Below, piece by piece: positions 52,490 to 60,845 of a DNA stretch of 64,000 nucleotides. The notes beneath the pieces were generated by a model, which was not told the origin of the DNA, did no database searches, and was given only the letters and a program-made list of their open reading frames with translations. This DNA comes from JAZDFC01 sp043808235 (GTDB lineage Bacteria; Bacteroidota; Ignavibacteria; Ignavibacteriales; Melioribacteraceae): the NCBI GenBank assembly GCA_043808235.1, contig JAZDFC010000111.1, positions 27,131 through 91,130 on the forward strand. The letters run 5' to 3'. Position numbers and translations under genes: made by a program. Within the stretch, counting starts at the first letter, position 1. The number at the start of each line of letters is the position of its first letter.

Positions 52490-53425
52490 ATGAAAGCAAT
52501 TATATGCACTAAATACGGACAGCCTGATGTTCTTCAGATAAAAGAAGTGGAAAAACCTTTTCCAAAAGAAAATGAAGTATTGATAAAAGTTGTTGCTACA
52601 ACAGTACACATAGGGGATACCAAGATTAGGCGTTTTGCGCCCGGTTTGGGACCGGTGAAAGATTTCTTTTTCAAGCCCTTGATGCGAATTATAGTAGGAT
52701 TCAAGGGACCAAGAAAAAAAATACTTGGAATGGAACTCTCCGGAGAAATTGAAGCAGTAGGCAAAGATGTTTCACTTTTTAAAATAGGCGATCCTGTTTT
52801 TGCATCCACTGAATTTAGATTTGGCGCTTATGCTCAGTATTGCTGTATGCCTGAAGATGGGGCTCTTGCTATTAAGCCAATCAATATGTCTTACGAGGAA
52901 GCCGCACCGGTTTCTAACGGCGGAATAACTGCATTGATCCATCTTAGAAAAGCACATATTCAGAAGGGTCAAAAGGTATTAATCTATGGCGCGTCCGGTA
53001 GTGTTGGTACTTATGCAATACAGATTGCTAAATACTTTGGTGCAGAAGTTACGGCTGTATGCAGTTCCTCAAACCTGGAATTGGTGAAATCGATCGGTGC
53101 CGATAAAGTTATTGACTACTCGAAAGAAGATTTTACAGAGAAGGGTGAGACTTACGATGTTATTTATGATGCTGTCGGAAAAATTGCATCTTCAAAACGT
53201 AATAAATCTTTGACGAAGTCAGGAAAATATCTAAACGTTTTTGCTTTGTCAGGCAACATTAAATTAAAGGTTGATGACCTGATCTTTCTCAAAGAACTCT
53301 GCGAGGCAGGGAAACTAAGATCAGTTATAGACAAACGCTACCCAATGGCGCAAATAGTAGAAGCTCATAGGTATGTTGACAAAGGACATAAAAAAGGGAA
53401 TGTGGTAATAACCATATCGCGGTAA
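52490..53425 (+). CDS. MDR-family NAD(P)H quinone oxidoreductase-like dehydrogenase
   Basis: A 311-residue protein from ATG 52490. N-terminal GroES-like domain (MKAIICTKYGQPDVLQIKEV), then GMELSGEIEAVGKDV, VLIYGASGSVGTYAIQIAKY (NAD(P) site), GADKVIDYSKEDF and a zinc-less catalytic region. It resembles zinc-independent quinone oxidoreductases. The stop codon lies inside a palindrome, GCGGTAAACCGC (53419-53430). The gene follows the XRE regulator by 30 bp and may be co-transcribed. Confidence 0.9.
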   Translation: MKAIICTKYGQPDVLQIKEVEKPFPKENEVLIKVVATTVHIGDTKIRRFAPGLGPVKDFFFKPLMRIIVGFKGPRKKILGMELSGEIEAVGKDVSLFKIGDPVFASTEFRFGAYAQYCCMPEDGALAIKPINMSYEEAAPVSNGGITALIHLRKAHIQKGQKVLIYGASGSVGTYAIQIAKYFGAEVTAVCSSSNLELVKSIGADKVIDYSKEDFTEKGETYDVIYDAVGKIASSKRNKSLTKSGKYLNVFALSGNIKLKVDDLIFLKELCEAGKLRSVIDKRYPMAQIVEAHRYVDKGHKKGNVVITISR

Positions 53426-53430
53426 ACCGC
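53419..53430. repeat. REP-like palindrome at gene end
   Basis: GCGGTAAACCGC is followed by AATGGCAAATG and, 20 bases later, GGAAGATGGGAAATGG. It resembles 10398-10409 (GCGGCAAGCCGC) and its following sequence. It overlaps the stop of the oxidoreductase gene. Confidence 0.6.
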
Positions 53431-53558
53431 AATGGCAAATGTTTGATGGAAGATGGGAAATGGGTAAAAACAACCTAAAATATTTTGACAGAAAAGATAA
53501 AAAGATTGTTTGCAATACTATAGAACATAATACCAATTAAAAAATTTGAGGAACACTT

Positions 53559-54401
53559 GTGAATACTATTCAAAATGACACAAAAAAAGTTTTTAAAAAA
53601 TGCGGTACGTGCTCTCACACATTTTTCTTTTTATTAAACCGGGAATTCGGATATCCAAAAGAAAATGAAGAACTCGCATCGGACCCATTAGCGGGTGGAT
53701 TATCAAATCAAGGATATCAATGCGGGATGCTCTGGGGAGCCTCATTAGCGGTAGGAGCGGAATCATTTCGTCGACACGATAACCGCAGTAAAGCTATTGC
53801 AACTGCTATAACGGCAACTCAACAAATACTGAAATCATTTGTTCAAAAAACAAATACAGCCAACTGCCGGGAGATTACGGGTTGTAATTTGACGAGCATA
53901 TTTGGTATGATGAAACTCGGAATCAAAATTATTGTGAAGGGTATGGAAAATAGTCAGTGTTTTAATCTTGCGGCAGATTGGACATCGGGAGCAATTCAAT
54001 CTGCAAAAACCGGATTGTCTCAACAACAAACTGATTTGTCTCAAACAGTAATGAGCTGCGCTTGCGAAGTCGCAAAAAAAATGGGAGCAAACGAAGAAGA
54101 GATGGTCATGGTTGCCGGATTTGCCGGAGGATACGGTTTAAGCGGCAATGCGTGCGGCGCACTTGCTGCTGCAATATGGATGAATACTTTGAACTGGTGT
54201 AAACAAAATCCGGGGAAGACTCCACCGTATTTTAAAAATCCTCATACGAAAAAAACAATGGAAGCATTTTGTAATGAGACCAATTCCAATTTTCTTTGTA
54301 ATAAAATAACCGGACAAACATTTAAAACAATAGACGATCATTCTGAATTTATAAAAAACGGCGGGTGCGATAAATTGATTAATGTACTCGCACAATCATA
54401 G
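53559..54401 (+). CDS. C_GCAxxG_C_C family redox protein
   Basis: A 280-residue protein from GTG 53559 (GAGG 7 bases upstream). It is rich in cysteine: KKCGTCSHTF near the start, NQGYQCGMLWGASLA, NCREITGC, CACEVAKKMG and GLSGNACGALAAAIW, the last being the GCAxxG motif of the family. The length is longer than the usual 150-residue members, so it appears to carry a duplicated or extended version. Members are redox-active and often occur near reductases in anaerobes. The real role is not known. The 3' end is copied at 55507. Confidence 0.85.
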   Translation: MNTIQNDTKKVFKKCGTCSHTFFFLLNREFGYPKENEELASDPLAGGLSNQGYQCGMLWGASLAVGAESFRRHDNRSKAIATAITATQQILKSFVQKTNTANCREITGCNLTSIFGMMKLGIKIIVKGMENSQCFNLAADWTSGAIQSAKTGLSQQQTDLSQTVMSCACEVAKKMGANEEEMVMVAGFAGGYGLSGNACGALAAAIWMNTLNWCKQNPGKTPPYFKNPHTKKTMEAFCNETNSNFLCNKITGQTFKTIDDHSEFIKNGGCDKLINVLAQS

Positions 54402-54457
54402 ACTTCTCAGTCATTCATCGGATTGCTCCTGTTTCTGAATTCTTATTTTCATCCGCA
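54363..54457. repeat. 95-bp direct repeat, left copy
   Basis: It matches 55507-55601 at 92 of 95 positions. It contains the last codons of the C_GCAxxG gene and a stretch similar to the end of the lysyl oxidase gene. Confidence 0.9.
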
Positions 54458-54464
54458 GAGTGTT

Positions 54465-55506
54465 CCTGACTTGTGACAATTAGTATGACATCGGGATTGG
54501 ATTATAAAATATTTTGGAATTAAGTTTCCTGAAACTTTTCTTGTAGATGTTTTTTTATTTCATCAAAAGGAAATACATGGTATGACCGCGAAGCGGTCGA
54601 ATGTTTGTAAAAATGTTAAGCACCAAAGAAATTACCGATGCTGTAGGCATCGAAGCATGCTCAATATGTTGATATCACAAATCACATTTCTATTATATTT
54701 GCGGTCAATCAATTATTGGAGAAAATATATGTCGGGTACATTTCACCAAATCTATATTCAAGTAGTCTTCGGAACGAAAGGAAGAGAATACAGTCTTCCT
54801 TCCGGTAAGAAAGTTAATCTTCACAAATACATAACCGGAATTGTTCAAAATAAAAATTGCAAAATGATCTGCATTAACTCAGTTCCGGATCACCTCCATT
54901 TTTTTATGGGACTTCATCCGGCGATTTGTATTTCGGATTTAGTGAAGGATATTAAACTTGCGACAAGCGAATTAATCAAAAACGAGAAGTGGATTCCCGG
55001 CAAATTCTACTGGCAGGGTGGATTCGGAGCTTTCTCTTATTCAAGGGCGGATATTAAACGAGTTTGTGAATACATCGAAGCTCAACAGGAACATCACAAA
55101 AGGACTACTTTTAGAGAAGAGTATGAAGCGTTATTAAAAGAATTCGAAGTTGAATTTAATCCAAAATATTTGTTGGATTGGGAATAGGCATTTCACTTCA
55201 ACCGTTTAGCGGTTGTTTCTGCATTTTCTTTAGTCGTGTTTCAGATGTTCAACTGCTTCGCAGTTGCTATAATTTGCATGCAATATCTGCTCATATTTAC
55301 ATCTGTTTTATAAAAATTATTTACCAATTATTTTGAGAATAACTACGAAGTATGTGAATGCTTGTGACAATAGAAGGTCCTTTTGTTATGTGTACTTTAA
55401 AAAAAAGGTAATTGTGCCCTTAGTATGACAGAGCAAAATAAATCTACTGATTATTATCTGTTTTCCAATGTTTGCCTTCTCTTTTTTCACCTTATCACAA
55501 GTCAGG
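54465..55506 (+). mobile_element. REP-type transposase element with 12-bp terminal inverted repeats
   Basis: CCTGACTTGTGA (54465-54476) and TCACAAGTCAGG (55495-55506) are perfect inverted repeats that lie next to the two 95-bp direct repeats (with 7 extra bases on the left). Inside are an IS200-like transposase gene and four hairpins (ACCGCGAAGCGGT at about 54584, GATGCTGTAGGCATC at about 54639, AACCGTTTAGCGGTT at about 55200 and CAACTGCTTCGCAGTTG near 55248), as expected of a REP-associated transposase unit. TTAGTATGACA occurs near both ends. Confidence 0.7.
54729..55187 (+). CDS. IS200/REP-associated tyrosine transposase (Y1 family)
   Basis: A 152-residue protein from ATG 54729 (GGAG 7 bases upstream; the frame continues to 54582 without a signal). 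The motif VPDHLHFFMGLHP contains the HxH metal pair (DHLHF) and YSRADIKRVCEYIEAQQEHH the catalytic Tyr (CEYIEAQ). The N-terminus FHQIYIQVVFGTKGREY is typical of the family. It resembles TnpA_REP proteins, which cut at single-stranded hairpins. No TnpB or serine recombinase is nearby. Confidence 0.92.
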   Translation: MSGTFHQIYIQVVFGTKGREYSLPSGKKVNLHKYITGIVQNKNCKMICINSVPDHLHFFMGLHPAICISDLVKDIKLATSELIKNEKWIPGKFYWQGGFGAFSYSRADIKRVCEYIEAQQEHHKRTTFREEYEALLKEFEVEFNPKYLLDWE

Positions 55507-55601
55507 GGGTGCGATAAATTGATTAATGTACTCGCACAATCATAGACTTCTCAGTCATTAATCGGATTGCTCTTGTTTCTGAATTATTATTTTCATCCGC
55601 A
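55507..55601. repeat. 95-bp direct repeat, right copy
   Basis: It directly follows the right terminal inverted repeat. It begins with GGGTGCGATAAATTGATTAA, a copy of the end of the C_GCAxxG gene, and contains the true stop of the lysyl-oxidase-like gene. Confidence 0.9.
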
Positions 55602-56880
55602 ATGAATTATTGTCTTTATTACTCTCGACATATTTATTGTCCGGGTCAATTTCTATTTCCAGCAAATATTCGCCGCTCTTCAAATTTTGCGGAAGCTGCA
55701 AGAACTGTCCTTCGTAAAGCATTCCGTAAGTATCGTAACCTCCGACGCTAATTCCTTGTTTTCCTGTGCTGCATTCGAAATAATCACCCAATCCAAAATT
55801 CGGCATATCTTCACCGTAACGCTGCCCATATATATTGCATACATTATCGGATGAACTGCAGATTCCCGAATTGAATAAACAGTAACTGACTTTTTGTCCT
55901 CTCGCCAATACTATTTTTTCATTCTCGTTAGTTGTATCAACCAATCTAAACTCAACCCAGTCATCTACATGAAAATGATCATGCCCGGGTTTTTCATCAT
56001 AGTACATTGTCCCGGATTTAACATCCTTCCAAGTAAATTCACTTCCATTTTTTATATAAATGCGCTGATAAATTTGCTGACGGCTGTTATTCCCATCCGC
56101 ACATTTTATTGAACCATTCACCGTTTCCTCGCCGCAGTACCATTCATTCGAACCAATTATTTCCATTGGACCGTAACCGATATTAGCAATTGACGCTGCC
56201 AATTTTAATTGACCGGGATACAGACTGTCATCCCACGCATATTCCATTATTTGATTTTCGGTAAATGATGGAAGAAGCACAAGGTCAGGTAATAATTCGC
56301 ATGATGTCGTACCATCCATACAATCACACAAACCTGCATTTTCAAAAGAACACTTCTTTTTAATTTTTAATCTCGCTGGATTGCTGCCGAAGAATAATGA
56401 GAATGATTCCAACTTGCCGTCAAATCCTTTTTTCAAATCTTCGATTATTAATTTCCAGTAACCGTTAGGATTTTGTCCGTTATTAAGATACTCCATTCTT
56501 CCATCGGGAATGAAGTTTCCTGTAAAAGGCGCCTCGCCGCGGTGAATATACTCAGCCGCTTCCATATCGAAACAAGTATTTGAGTAATTCATTCCATTAT
56601 CTTTTCCGTTGCGGTTTGTAAGCCAGATACTGCTGCCGTCCGGTGCCTCGAGTGTAATTTTTAAATCCGAAACCCTGTTATGAAGAATATTAATACACGC
56701 CTGCTCGAGACCAAATGCGGAATCGATTCTTTCAGGCAAATTATAAACTTCGCATAAAAATTCCTGGCGGTAATACCCGCCGTTATAATCTTCAACATAC
56801 CCGCCCGTCCCGGTAAAGGTCTGGGCGGATATATTAAAAGAAACGACTATGGTTAAGGCGCTTAAAATTATTTTATTCAT
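55558..56880 (-). CDS. Secreted P-domain / lysyl-oxidase-like protein
   Basis: A 440-residue protein with a signal peptide (ending SFNISAQ). Residues about 20-175 are a proprotein-convertase P-domain-like sandwich (LKITLEAPDGSSIWLTNR, NGMNYSNTCFD, GYWKLIIEDLKKG). Residues about 195-435 resemble a bacterial lysyl oxidase, with the copper-binding HDHFHVDDWVEFRLVD, then CLFNSGICSSS, YGQRYGEDMP and EIDPDNKYVESNKDNNSLR. Lysyl oxidases cross-link proteins by oxidising lysine. It is the last gene of a four-gene envelope operon and may modify the other products (inference). Confidence 0.82.
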   Translation of the reverse strand: MNKIILSALTIVVSFNISAQTFTGTGGYVEDYNGGYYRQEFLCEVYNLPERIDSAFGLEQACINILHNRVSDLKITLEAPDGSSIWLTNRNGKDNGMNYSNTCFDMEAAEYIHRGEAPFTGNFIPDGRMEYLNNGQNPNGYWKLIIEDLKKGFDGKLESFSLFFGSNPARLKIKKKCSFENAGLCDCMDGTTSCELLPDLVLLPSFTENQIMEYAWDDSLYPGQLKLAASIANIGYGPMEIIGSNEWYCGEETVNGSIKCADGNNSRQQIYQRIYIKNGSEFTWKDVKSGTMYYDEKPGHDHFHVDDWVEFRLVDTTNENEKIVLARGQKVSYCLFNSGICSSSDNVCNIYGQRYGEDMPNFGLGDYFECSTGKQGISVGGYDTYGMLYEGQFLQLPQNLKSGEYLLEIEIDPDNKYVESNKDNNSLRMKIIIQKQEQSD

Positions 56881-56885
56881 TTCAA

Positions 56886-58997
56886 TTACAGTATTGCTCT
56901 CTTAATTTCTTTGCTAAAATTTTCAATTTTAATTCCATTCGGATTTCCTTCCTTAGATTTAATTAGCGGGATATCAGAGTTGCAGTAAATATAAGTACAT
57001 TCCCTGCAATCTTTATCCTTAAAGGTAAACTTAAGACAGATATTCGCGGTAAGCTCGCAACAGTCAATATCCGATGTTTTGGGGAAAGCAATATTTACCG
57101 TGAGATTACTGCTATTCAATGTAATTAGTGAACCCGGTTTATATATGAGTTCCCTTGGATTCGAATATACAGATGTGTTGAACGGAGTGGAGTTGACCGG
57201 CTTGGTAAAACCATTTCCATTTAATGATGCACCGAGTAAACTGCCCCAGGTTCTGGGCATGTTCTTGCAGGGAATACATTCCGGATCTTTGCTGTTCAAT
57301 TCGAAATGCTCAACATCAATTCTTATTTCGCTCATTGGTTCACTGCTGCTCACCACAAAGCTTTGCATGTAAACGCCCCATAACGGATTAGCCGAAGAAT
57401 TGTAGGAAGCGTCTTTGGGCTCTATTTTAATTTCTGTTTTGTCCGGGCAACATGACGGCGGATCGCTGATAATATTTATATTAAATTCACATGGAGGACA
57501 ATTAATTTCGCCGCATATAGGAGTCAAACTTATTATATAACTTCCCGAAGAAAGGTTATTAAACTGGCTTAGATTAATTGGAAGACTTGTTCCGCTGCTC
57601 ACTACTGCATTCGTCTGCGAATTGATTAATTGCCAGCTCAAACTACTTGCGCAATTACCGATGCAATTATAGTTTGCGTTCAAAATTCCTGAAACACTAT
57701 TTTGATTAAAAGTATAACTATCGCCGCAGCCGAATTTAAGCGGACGTGAGTGTGGATTAAAACTGATGTTAATCGGGAATTCTCCCAATGAACCGCACTC
57801 GCAACCTCCACAGCTAAAAGTGGTATCGCATACTTCCACATCACCCAATAGCCTTTTATCCTGCTGGACTAAATCATTATCAAAATCAATATTAACTCCG
57901 TTTTGATAACCGGAATTAATCGAATGAGGGAAACCAATCATTCCGTAACAAGCAATTGATGAAAGGAAAATGGCATCCGACGTTGCCCAAATTGTTGAAT
58001 CACAACTAAGCACTCTGTTTTCACCAATTAAAAATTTTGAAAATGAAATTCCGCCTGCTGCATTTGCGTAAGTGCTTATTGATCCGATTTTATAATTTGG
58101 ATTAATATTTGTCCACACCGTGCCGATCAATTCATATTCATATACCTTGCTTAAATGAGCGCCTGTTGTTGAAGACCAACTTGATGTTGTCCGTTCAGCC
58201 ATTATTATTCTTTTGAAATCGTGGTTAAAAGCCAAATCGGTAATCGGATCGGCGTTGGAAGCGAACCCGCTTATCTCCAGAGTTTCCGAACCTATAAAAC
58301 TTGAACCGCTGATTCCAATAGAATGAATTGCTGTTGTGGCAGAGTTAAATTCATTCAAGCTAAAAAACAACCTTGGGTTACCGCCGACATTTCTAATTGC
58401 AATCCCGTGTGGTTTTCTTGTATCGGCAGTTCCGCCCGGATCGAATGACGGATAGTTAGCCGAAGGGTTAGTTACATTTATTGCATATATTTTTCCATCG
58501 GCTAAATTTGCTGCGTATAGATAACCGTTGAAATATTTTACATTACCGAGGCTGACCGCATTCTGTCCGCCCGAATGTAAATCCTTAAATGCAGTAACAG
58601 CTCCGGTAATTCCGTCAACCTTCCAAATCTGTCCTGTTGAGATACCGGATACCTGTGCGCCATAAAATCCTGTAGCCGCAACATAAATATTTCGATTATT
58701 ATCTATTGTTACGCCAAAAATATTTCCCATTTTCGACCGGATCCAGTTTGGATCTTTGTAAGAATATGTGTTATAAAATGCCGGGGTCATTGTCCATGCG
58801 GCTCCGATGGGGGCTGCCGATGTATTATTTGTTTTGAATATTTCCAAAACAAAATTTGTACCGGGGGTACTATTATTCGTCCAAACATTTCCACTCATTG
58901 TTACAACTGCATCTCCTGCATTCAACAGCTGCGCATTCAGATTATAGCTGCTTAATAAACAGCTAAAAAAACCAATCACAATCAATAATTTTTTCAT
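56886..58997 (-). CDS. Secreted propeller-like protein with Cys-rich C-terminal module
   Basis: A 703-residue protein with a signal peptide (SCLLSSYNLNAQ). Residues about 60-395 appear to be a beta-propeller (IFGVTIDNNRNIYVAATGFYG, GQIWKVDGITGAV, YLYAANLADGKIYAINV). A Cys-rich middle region (TTFSCGGCECGSLGEF, NCIGNCASSL, CPPCEFNINI) is followed by about 190 residues sharing a pattern with the end of the 59027-60805 product: the C-x2-C pair IPCKNM, and CCELTANICLKFTFKDKDC, then CTYIYC. It lies 5 bp after the lysyl-oxidase gene start in the same operon. Function unknown; the cysteines could form disulfide cross-links outside the cell. Confidence 0.7.
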   Translation of the reverse strand: MKKLLIVIGFFSCLLSSYNLNAQLLNAGDAVVTMSGNVWTNNSTPGTNFVLEIFKTNNTSAAPIGAAWTMTPAFYNTYSYKDPNWIRSKMGNIFGVTIDNNRNIYVAATGFYGAQVSGISTGQIWKVDGITGAVTAFKDLHSGGQNAVSLGNVKYFNGYLYAANLADGKIYAINVTNPSANYPSFDPGGTADTRKPHGIAIRNVGGNPRLFFSLNEFNSATTAIHSIGISGSSFIGSETLEISGFASNADPITDLAFNHDFKRIIMAERTTSSWSSTTGAHLSKVYEYELIGTVWTNINPNYKIGSISTYANAAGGISFSKFLIGENRVLSCDSTIWATSDAIFLSSIACYGMIGFPHSINSGYQNGVNIDFDNDLVQQDKRLLGDVEVCDTTFSCGGCECGSLGEFPINISFNPHSRPLKFGCGDSYTFNQNSVSGILNANYNCIGNCASSLSWQLINSQTNAVVSSGTSLPINLSQFNNLSSGSYIISLTPICGEINCPPCEFNINIISDPPSCCPDKTEIKIEPKDASYNSSANPLWGVYMQSFVVSSSEPMSEIRIDVEHFELNSKDPECIPCKNMPRTWGSLLGASLNGNGFTKPVNSTPFNTSVYSNPRELIYKPGSLITLNSSNLTVNIAFPKTSDIDCCELTANICLKFTFKDKDCRECTYIYCNSDIPLIKSKEGNPNGIKIENFSKEIKRAIL

Positions 58998-59026
58998 TTC
59001 GTTTTCTTTCGTTGTTTATTAAATAT

Positions 59027-60805
59027 TTATTTAGGGTCGTCGGTGTGATGATCAATAATCACATCGGTTTTGGGTTGCCGGACATATTTGTAACATTTGA
59101 CAACACTGCAGCTTCTGCATTCCTTATCGGTGAACGTATATCTTATACAGAATTCTACATTAAAAGGACAACAGCTTAATGTACTTGCAGGTGGTAGACT
59201 TATTTTCAAAACAAGAGGAGCGCTATTAACCATCACTGCATTCCCCCACCAACCGATTGTATGATGACTGTTGCCTCCGCAACATGGCAGCGACGGGAAA
59301 ACCCCGTTTACCATTGGAGAGAACGGACTTGTGAATTTACCACTCACGAAATTACCCCATTGGCTGTCGTCCTGATTACATACCCAGCATTGCTCGTTTT
59401 TATTCTGCGGCATGTAAGAAAATCCAATCAACTCTGCCTTAAACTGTGTTATGTTTATTCCGATAGAAATATTAGCGTTTAATGTAAGAATGTTGTTCGC
59501 ATCGGTAATTGTATTTGGACCATTGAATCTAATCATATCCTCTTCGCAAAAACTACATGGGCATTCGGGGAAGTTATTAATTGTCAGAATTTCATTCCTG
59601 CTGTTTTTATTTGTGCCCGCCTTTAACGCGTCATCCACTAATCCGTAAAAAATAATATTTGTACTTGCGGCAGCTGTGGTAAAATCAAAATCGAATGTAA
59701 CGCCGGTACCCGGAGCTAACGAAGCAATAAATGTGTTGGGTGGAGGAATAATATTCGAAATTGTACCATTGCTGGATTCCAATATGTTTGCCATTGTTAA
59801 AGCTCCGTTGTAAGAACCGCTTTTTGTACGGATATTGTTATGCAAATTATAACCCGCACCCGCCGGCACCGGAAGTGCATTGCCGGGAAACGGAAGCATA
59901 TCATTAATCAAAATGTTGTTGGTACTGGAACTTAAATTTTTATACGTGGCTTTGATATGATATTTTTTTGAATTTCCATTTTGACCTAAACAATAAATGG
60001 TATCGAGTTTAAAGTCGGCATTAGCGCCGCCCATTAACTGATTAGTACCTATTATGGAAAAAGAAAAAATTTCACTTTCATTTCCATTTTCTGCGGAGAT
60101 GAACCATGCATACTTCTTTCCTTTATCCAGACTTCTATCGCTTAAAGAATACTGATACATTGTCGATTTGATTCCCTTTTTCTCAACTAACGCTCTGTTC
60201 CGTTTAATAGCTTCTTCGGGACTTTGATTTCCAATTATTTCAACTATTTTAATTGCATATTGTGCACCGGGAGGAACCGGCATCGGAGGCAGCCAGGTAA
60301 AATTTGGCAAAGTGCCTTCGGTTAATTCTTCTCCATTGGCAGGAGATATTAATTGCGGAGGTCCGCTTATCTCAATTTTCTGTTCAATGCAATCAGTACC
60401 GATTTCTTCGCCTGATTTATCTTTTACATAAACACAAATAGTATAATCTCCCGAAGGAGCGTTGCCCGTGCGTGTGAATGCTTCGCGCCACTTGCCGGAT
60501 TTAAAATTTACTTTCCCCGATTTTACATCCTCATAACTTATCCGTTTTGTTCCCGGCGGAAGGCTTAACTCTTGTGAAGTTCCATCCACTATTATTCCTT
60601 CACCAGCCGATTCAAGCGTGCCCGATAAAACTACCTGGATTGTATTCCTCGTGGAATTGTTAAGAGTGAGGTTCCAAATATCCGTTGCACGCAACTGGTT
60701 TGGAGGCGGCTGCTGCAATTTTACTGTTACCTGCGCCTCTGTGTTTATTAAGCCTGCTGTCAAAAAGAAACATATTAGTAATAAAAAAGAAGCTAATCGT
60801 TTCAT
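59027..60805 (-). CDS. Secreted LQQPPP-domain protein with Cys-rich C-terminal module
   Basis: A 592-residue secreted protein. Residues about 24-150 form an LQQPPP domain (VTVKLQQPPPNQLRATDIW to GDYTICVYVKDKSGEE), which is also at the start of the 935-residue product upstream. A fibronectin-like domain follows (PNFTWLPPMPVPPGAQY, GKKYAWFISAENG). After a middle region of low-similarity strands, the last about 180 residues carry the Cys-rich module (QCWVCNQDD, LPCCGGNSHH, LSCCPFNVEFCIRYTFTDKEC) shared with 56886-58997. It ends in a polar tail (TDVIIDHHTDD). There is no T9SS sorting domain. Its role is unknown. Confidence 0.7.
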   Translation of the reverse strand: MKRLASFLLLICFFLTAGLINTEAQVTVKLQQPPPNQLRATDIWNLTLNNSTRNTIQVVLSGTLESAGEGIIVDGTSQELSLPPGTKRISYEDVKSGKVNFKSGKWREAFTRTGNAPSGDYTICVYVKDKSGEEIGTDCIEQKIEISGPPQLISPANGEELTEGTLPNFTWLPPMPVPPGAQYAIKIVEIIGNQSPEEAIKRNRALVEKKGIKSTMYQYSLSDRSLDKGKKYAWFISAENGNESEIFSFSIIGTNQLMGGANADFKLDTIYCLGQNGNSKKYHIKATYKNLSSSTNNILINDMLPFPGNALPVPAGAGYNLHNNIRTKSGSYNGALTMANILESSNGTISNIIPPPNTFIASLAPGTGVTFDFDFTTAAASTNIIFYGLVDDALKAGTNKNSRNEILTINNFPECPCSFCEEDMIRFNGPNTITDANNILTLNANISIGINITQFKAELIGFSYMPQNKNEQCWVCNQDDSQWGNFVSGKFTSPFSPMVNGVFPSLPCCGGNSHHTIGWWGNAVMVNSAPLVLKISLPPASTLSCCPFNVEFCIRYTFTDKECRSCSVVKCYKYVRQPKTDVIIDHHTDDPK

Positions 60806-60845
60806 AAGTTCTTCCTTTCCTTGATAAATTAATTTTTACCGCGCA

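Noticed and set aside
54465..55506. IS200/IS605 element with TnpB and guide RNA
   Set aside because: No TnpB gene or related RNA is present; only the Y1 transposase.
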